Source: Ardenticatenaceae bacterium
GTDB taxonomy: Bacteria; Chloroflexota; Anaerolineae; Promineifilales; Promineifilaceae
Direction of reading: 5' to 3'
Assembly (NCBI GenBank): GCA_020634455.1
Contig: JACKBQ010000001.1
Span: 744,001-808,000, forward strand
Length of the DNA: 64,000 nucleotides
Below the pieces are notes generated by a model. The model was not told where the DNA came from, ran no database searches, and worked only from the letters and a program-made list of their open reading frames with translations. A program made the position numbers and the translations under genes. Shown here one piece after another: positions 60,428 through 64,000 of this stretch; position 1 is the stretch's first letter, and the number at the start of each line of letters is the position of its first letter.

Positions 60428-61227
60428 GACGTAGGCTCCTGTTTTGCTTTCTTGATGTAATTTTGCACTTCAGCCACGGCATCTGTGGGAAAGTTGGGCA
60501 GGTACGGCCGTAAATGCAGCGCCGCTACCAAAAGTAAATTTTCGGCCGCCGTCAGCGTGTCCTGGCTCAAGATTTGGTTTAGCTCTTGGCCAGTAGCCGG
60601 ATAAACGCGCTCAAAGCGGCGGAACGGATCGAGGTTGTCTAGCAAATGGGCTTCTTCGGCGGGCAAAAATTCTGCCAACAAATGCAGTAAATGGGTCAGG
60701 GCATATGTTTTGATAAATTGGCGACCGCTCAACAGCTCGCCGCGCGCATGTCGCCCCACCCCTACGTAAAGATTCATTAAAAATTCGGCAAAGCGCTTTT
60801 CTGGATTGGAACGGCCGTGCGCCAAAAAGTCCCGCGTTGCCAATTCCAATTCGGCCAAACGGGGCGCGATGTCTTTTTTGTCCAGCAGCACACGGTACCG
60901 GTTTAGTCGAGCCATTTGCAGCTCATCTTCATTGAAGATGGCAAACTCTAGCAGATGACCGCCTCGGTACAGCGCCTTGACACCGTGCTCCGTCTCACGG
61001 AAGTGAAACACCAGCTCTTCGGCGCGGGGCAGCCAGGACAAATCCTGGCGCATATCTTCCTGCACGCCTTGAATGGTAATGACGAAAAAGTCGTGATCCG
61101 ACCAGGCGTCTGGCTGAGTGTCTTGCTGGGCCATAGAGCCAAGCGCCACCAGACCCAAGACGCGGGGATCAGCATCCAGCTTGCGGATTAGTTCATCAGT
61201 GAAACGGTTGTAGCTGGCTAAATTCAT
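60424..61227 (-). CDS. Nucleotidyltransferase-fold protein (AadS-like)
   Basis: 267 residues. N-terminal pol-beta-type nucleotidyltransferase site LGLVALGSMAQQDTQPDAWSDHDFFVI: Gly-Ser loop, then the Asp pair SDHD at about 43-45. The third carboxylate may be the Glu in GHLLEFAIFNEDE. A helical C-terminal domain follows (EFLMNLYVGVGRHARGELLSG). This resembles aminoglycoside-6-adenylyltransferase-like proteins, many of which have no proven antibiotic role. Overlaps both neighbours by four bases. The true substrate is unknown. Confidence 0.75.
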   Translation of the reverse strand: MNLASYNRFTDELIRKLDADPRVLGLVALGSMAQQDTQPDAWSDHDFFVITIQGVQEDMRQDLSWLPRAEELVFHFRETEHGVKALYRGGHLLEFAIFNEDELQMARLNRYRVLLDKKDIAPRLAELELATRDFLAHGRSNPEKRFAEFLMNLYVGVGRHARGELLSGRQFIKTYALTHLLHLLAEFLPAEEAHLLDNLDPFRRFERVYPATGQELNQILSQDTLTAAENLLLVAALHLRPYLPNFPTDAVAEVQNYIKKAKQEPTS

Positions 61228-61853
61228 GGCTCAACCTCCATCGGTAATTTTTGGGCAAACCGATCCAACCACGCATCGTGCTCGCCCTGGTATGCCCATC
61301 CAGCGAGAATGCTAAAAGCGGCCGTTTCCAGCAACAAATCTAATGTTTCGGGTTGCCAAAAAGTAAAAAAACGGGGCAAATCATGACCATATTTGGTGGT
61401 AAGCACCCATTTTTCGCCATCCCCCTGCTTCACTGAAAGATACAAAATGCCGCCTGGCCGAAGAACCCGCCAAAACTGTTGCAATGTGGGCAGGAAATCG
61501 TCTCGGTGCAGATGCAACAGCGAGGCGCAGGCCCAGATGCCATCTACCTGGGGACCAATCGGCAGGTGACGCATGTCTGCCTGGCAAAATGGTACGGTAC
61601 GGCCGTATTCATCCCGGCCCACTTGCATCATTTCGTAGCTGTAATCCAGGCCGATGGCGTTTAAGTTGTGCGCTTGCAGAACGGCCGTGTCCTTCCCTGG
61701 GCCGCAGCCGACATCCAAAACGGTGGCACCCGCTGGCAGCAGCGATACGAACTTTTCAAGTTCTGCCAGCATGGAACCGCGCTTTTGCCACGCTAAAGCG
61801 TAATCGGCGGCAATTTGACGATACGTTTCTTGCGTTTGTTTCAGGTAGTTCAT
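61224..61853 (-). CDS. SAM-dependent methyltransferase (class I)
   Basis: 209 residues. SAM-binding motif I ATVLDVGCGPGKDTAVL (about 57), motif II acidic residue in NAIGLDYSYEMM, motif post-II CQADMRHLPI, then ACASLLHLHRDDF. Methyltransf_11/25-type small-molecule methylase by sequence; nucleic-acid target motifs (NPPY, PC) are absent. Second gene of the overlapping operon after the Mrr-like gene. The substrate is unknown. Confidence 0.85.
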   Translation of the reverse strand: MNYLKQTQETYRQIAADYALAWQKRGSMLAELEKFVSLLPAGATVLDVGCGPGKDTAVLQAHNLNAIGLDYSYEMMQVGRDEYGRTVPFCQADMRHLPIGPQVDGIWACASLLHLHRDDFLPTLQQFWRVLRPGGILYLSVKQGDGEKWVLTTKYGHDLPRFFTFWQPETLDLLLETAAFSILAGWAYQGEHDAWLDRFAQKLPMEVEP

Positions 61854-62530
61854 AAAGGTTTTGAAGCGACGGGAACAATTTGCAGGGAACGGGCAATTTC
61901 TACCAGCGTTGGGCCATCTATCAGCGTCATCGGCTTGCCTTGTGCCCAGGCACGGGCTGCATCCGAAATATCTGCTGTGGTTACAAGAAAAGCGTGGGCT
62001 ACGCCTTCATGGATGAGGGTGCCATACAGCTCGCGCACAATGTCTGGGCCGATGGTGTTGCGGTACCGTTTGCACTGCACGATGGCTCGCCTGCCGCCTT
62101 GCCGCATCAGCACCAGGTCCACACCTAAATCGCCGCTGCGCCCTCTAACGGTAACTTTGTATTTTTTCTGGCGAAACAAACGCGCCACATATTGCTCAAA
62201 TTCGGCGGGATGCAGGTTGTATAGCTGCTCTAGGGTGAGGAGCGGTAACGGCCGTATATCCTCCTGCCGTTTTTGCCACCACAACACTCCCCACAACACC
62301 ATGAGCGTGGCCAGCCAGCCAATTTCCACCAGCCGTACAAATTCGGCCGACACACCAGACAGTTCTGCCAGCCAAACTGGTTGGCTCACAACGCGAATAA
62401 GAAGCCAGACAACGTAAACGGCCGTAACCAAACCAATGATCCAGCGACTGTGCCAGGCCACAGCAGGCCGTGGCCGTGAATGAAATTGAGGGGACTGTTG
62501 GCGAAAGCGCCATTCGGTGCGAACTACCAT
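61850..62530 (-). CDS. Membrane-anchored Mrr-like restriction endonuclease-fold protein
   Basis: About 226 residues: two membrane helices (WIIGLVTAVYVVWLLIRVV and LVEIGWLATLMVLWGVLWW), then a PD-(D/E)xK nuclease domain of the Mrr_cat type: HPAEFEQYVARLFRQKKYKV, GDLGVDLVLMRQGGRRAIVQCKRY (catalytic Asp, Gln and Lys seen) and VREL, HAFLVTTADISDAAR. Family members cleave modified DNA or act at membranes in unknown ways. ATG 62530 is preceded by a promoter with its -10 seven bases away; an upstream in-frame start (62566) lies before that box. First gene of a four-gene operon with four-base overlaps. Confidence 0.83.
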   Translation of the reverse strand: MVVRTEWRFRQQSPQFHSRPRPAVAWHSRWIIGLVTAVYVVWLLIRVVSQPVWLAELSGVSAEFVRLVEIGWLATLMVLWGVLWWQKRQEDIRPLPLLTLEQLYNLHPAEFEQYVARLFRQKKYKVTVRGRSGDLGVDLVLMRQGGRRAIVQCKRYRNTIGPDIVRELYGTLIHEGVAHAFLVTTADISDAARAWAQGKPMTLIDGPTLVEIARSLQIVPVASKPL

Positions 62531-62537
62531 GGGCAGA

Positions 62538-62566
62538 ATTGTAATCGCGTGTGGCAAAATTCCCAA
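62538..62566 (-). promoter_or_regulatory. Promoter of the Mrr-like operon, leaderless type
   Basis: Minus strand TTGGGA (62566-62561), 17 bases, TACAAT (62543-62538), seven bases, ATG 62530. The distance implies that the message begins at or within a base or two of the start codon. Confidence 0.65.
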
Positions 62567-62652
62567 ACAAACGGCCGTATGAAAGCCCCAAAATGATAGT
62601 ACGATGATCCAATTGTAGTGAATCTCTAAATTGGGTAATCTGAGAGGAACAT

Positions 62653-62715
62653 ATGCAAGCCACGAAAGTTTTTAGCAATGGTAAAGGAAAAGTATGCCCC
62701 TCCAGGCAATCGTGA
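62653..62715 (+). pseudogene. Possible VapB-type antitoxin remnant
   Basis: A 20-codon frame starting MQATKVFSNGKG with GAGAGGAAC just upstream. This start looks like the conserved N-terminus of VapB antitoxins (MQT-KVFxNGxSQAVRLP), but the frame ends at TGA 62713 before the rest of the domain, and no VapC gene follows. It may be a decayed antitoxin or chance. The remaining spacer 62567-62760 shows no other gene. Confidence 0.3.
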
Positions 62716-62760
62716 CACCGCTATTTACCGATTGACTTCGAATGCACTTCTTCGAGCAAC

Positions 62761-64000
62761 ATGTACGTCAAATTACTCCATCATTTTTCCCCACCCCATT
62801 TTCCTGATCGAGAAAAAAATTTCTCGGCAACAGCCCTGCACACAATCCTGACTGCCTCCGTGGTTTTAACGGTACTCAGTATTTTCCCGGCCATCTACGT
62901 AAACCCGAACAGCATGTATGTCATTATGGCAGTAGCGCCGGCTCAAATATTGGGGATTTACCTGAACAAGAAAGGGTACGTACGAGAAACGGCCGTTGGT
63001 TATCTGGCAGTCGTCTCGCTTTCTGTCATGGGAATGTCCTGGGTTGCTGGGGGTGTGTTGAGCGGTGGAACCATCTTTTTTGTGCCACTGGTGTTTGTCG
63101 CTGGGCTAATTTTGGGCAACCGCTTAGGCCTGCTCTATGGCCTGCTCAATACCTTATTTTTGGTATTTTTGTATGTGGGGCAGGTGAAAGGCCTTGTCCA
63201 ACCTTTATCCGAGAATCCGCTAACTTTGGCCCAGGTAAACATGCTGGTTCTCATTATCTCCATCACCATCATGGTTGTGTTTACCAGTTTGGCCATGCGC
63301 GGTTTTAGGCAATTGCTGGCTCAGGCAGATGCCAACCGGGAGGCGCTCAACCAAACCATTCAGCAGCTCAGAGAAACAACAGTCTCCAAAGAGGCGGCCG
63401 AAACAGCCACCAAAGCAAAATCTGAATTCCTGGCCAACATGAGCCACGAAATCCGCACGCCGCTAAATGGCATAATTGGCATGACGGGCTTGATGCTGGA
63501 CACGTCGTTGAGCATAGAGCAGCAGGATTTCATCGAAACAATCCGCAAGAGCGGCGATAATCTACTTACCATCATCAACGAAATTCTTGATTTCTCTAAA
63601 ATTGAGGCGGGCCAGCTAGAACTCGAAATTCAGCCTATGAATATTCGCCATGTCGTTGAGGAGGCGCTGGATTTACTGGCGGCTCAGGCTGTACAAAAAG
63701 GGTTGGAATTAACTTATTATATTCATCCCAAAACACCGTCTACGCTGATGGGAGATGTGACGCGGCTGCGCCAAATTTTAGTTAACCTGCTGGGGAACGC
63801 GCTTAAATTTACGCATCAAGGCGAAGTTGTGCTGCACGTGGATAGTCATTTTGTTGAAGATAGCTCTAGCTTTTCCAAAACGCATTTTTCCGTAAAAGAT
63901 AGCGGCATCGGCATTTCGGCTGAAAACCAACAGAATTTGTTTCAATCATTCAGCCAGATTGATTCTTCCACAACCCGCAAATATGGCGGCACAGGTTTAG
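62761..64000 (+). CDS. Membrane sensor histidine kinase, partial (runs off the window)
   Basis: At least 413 residues, no stop before the window end. About six N-terminal membrane helices (residues 30-190), a coiled coil (ANREALNQTIQQLRETTVSKEAAETATKAK), HisKA with H-box SEFLANMSHEIRTPLNGIIGM (His about 231), and the ATPase domain with N box ILVNLLGNALKFT, G1 VKDSGIGIS and the beginning of G2 KYGGTGL. This H-box and linker are typical of hybrid kinases with C-terminal receiver domains, which would lie beyond 64000. ATG 62761 has no strong ribosome site; the frame is open upstream for about 15 codons. Confidence 0.9.
   Translation, partial: MYVKLLHHFSPPHFPDREKNFSATALHTILTASVVLTVLSIFPAIYVNPNSMYVIMAVAPAQILGIYLNKKGYVRETAVGYLAVVSLSVMGMSWVAGGVLSGGTIFFVPLVFVAGLILGNRLGLLYGLLNTLFLVFLYVGQVKGLVQPLSENPLTLAQVNMLVLIISITIMVVFTSLAMRGFRQLLAQADANREALNQTIQQLRETTVSKEAAETATKAKSEFLANMSHEIRTPLNGIIGMTGLMLDTSLSIEQQDFIETIRKSGDNLLTIINEILDFSKIEAGQLELEIQPMNIRHVVEEALDLLAAQAVQKGLELTYYIHPKTPSTLMGDVTRLRQILVNLLGNALKFTHQGEVVLHVDSHFVEDSSSFSKTHFSVKDSGIGISAENQQNLFQSFSQIDSSTTRKYGGTGL

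Noticed and set aside
59048..60460. Long plus-strand open frame (470 codons) opposite the M20 peptidase and histidine phosphatase genes
   Set aside because: It is the antisense shadow of two genes with complete catalytic motifs and shows no domain of its own.
61224..62530. Classical restriction-modification system (Mrr-like nuclease plus methyltransferase)
   Set aside because: The methyltransferase lacks DNA-methylase motifs and looks like a small-molecule enzyme; no specificity domain is seen.

Overview
The window looks like chromosomal DNA of a moderately GC-rich (I estimate mid-50s % GC), probably environmental bacterium. Gene content (MoxR/DUF58/DUF4129/DUF4350/SpoIIM/RDD cluster, oligoendopeptidase F, orphan CBS proteins, GAF-rich histidine kinases, bacterial eRF1-like protein, octaheme cytochrome, VKOR-DsbA pair, no LPS genes) fits Chloroflexota (Anaerolineae/Ardenticatenia-like) best. 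That placement is inference; no rRNA gene is present. The most striking base-level property is the octamer palindrome ACGGCCGT, usually inside AACGGCCGTT. By hand count it occurs about 110 times in 64 kb, about one per 570 bp, in genes and spacers alike, and it is absent from the insertion sequences.

Layout. 1-1.4 kb: IS630-type element (copy 1). 1.5-16.8 kb: mostly minus-strand housekeeping genes (HAD phosphatase, flavin amine oxidase, HpaI aldolase, GAF histidine kinase, gluzincin-like protein, AEC transporter, HEAT protein, RseP-like site-2 protease, orphan ABC ATPase), with LysM protein and PepF on plus, ending in a small gene split by an IS982 element. 17-21.7 kb: plus-strand glycosyltransferase, PfkB kinase, S-adenosylhomocysteinase, PAP2 and a glutamine amidotransferase. 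21.7-23.3 kb: minus-strand DsbA/VKOR/CBS operon. 23.5-31.5 kb: DHOD-like protein, CBS protein, two-component system, Crp/Fnr regulator, octaheme hydroxylamine-oxidoreductase-like cytochrome and an eight-helix membrane protein. 31.6-37.9 kb: PriA, tRNA-Arg(CCU), GGCT, HtrA-like protease, eRF1-like protein. 38-51.8 kb: the MoxR/DUF58 cluster, broken up by a P450, IS630 copy 2, a pentapeptide-repeat protein and a flavoprotein. 51.8-64 kb: orphan MazE, ABC-F protein, solute-binding lipoprotein, glycerate kinase, phosphohexomutase, M20 peptidase, a four-gene overlapping operon (Mrr-like nuclease, methyltransferase, nucleotidyltransferase, histidine phosphatase) and a histidine kinase cut by the window edge.

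Almost every intergenic gap holds a dyad-symmetric repeat, from at least a dozen unrelated families. Members of these families also lie in frame inside two essential-looking genes, priA and the ABC ATPase, where they add short peptides. Both IS630 copies sit at the same site in the same host repeat. Several genes have a -10 box only 6-7 bases before the ATG, suggesting leaderless transcripts. These genome-architecture features, plus the octaheme cytochrome locus, are the parts most worth follow-up.
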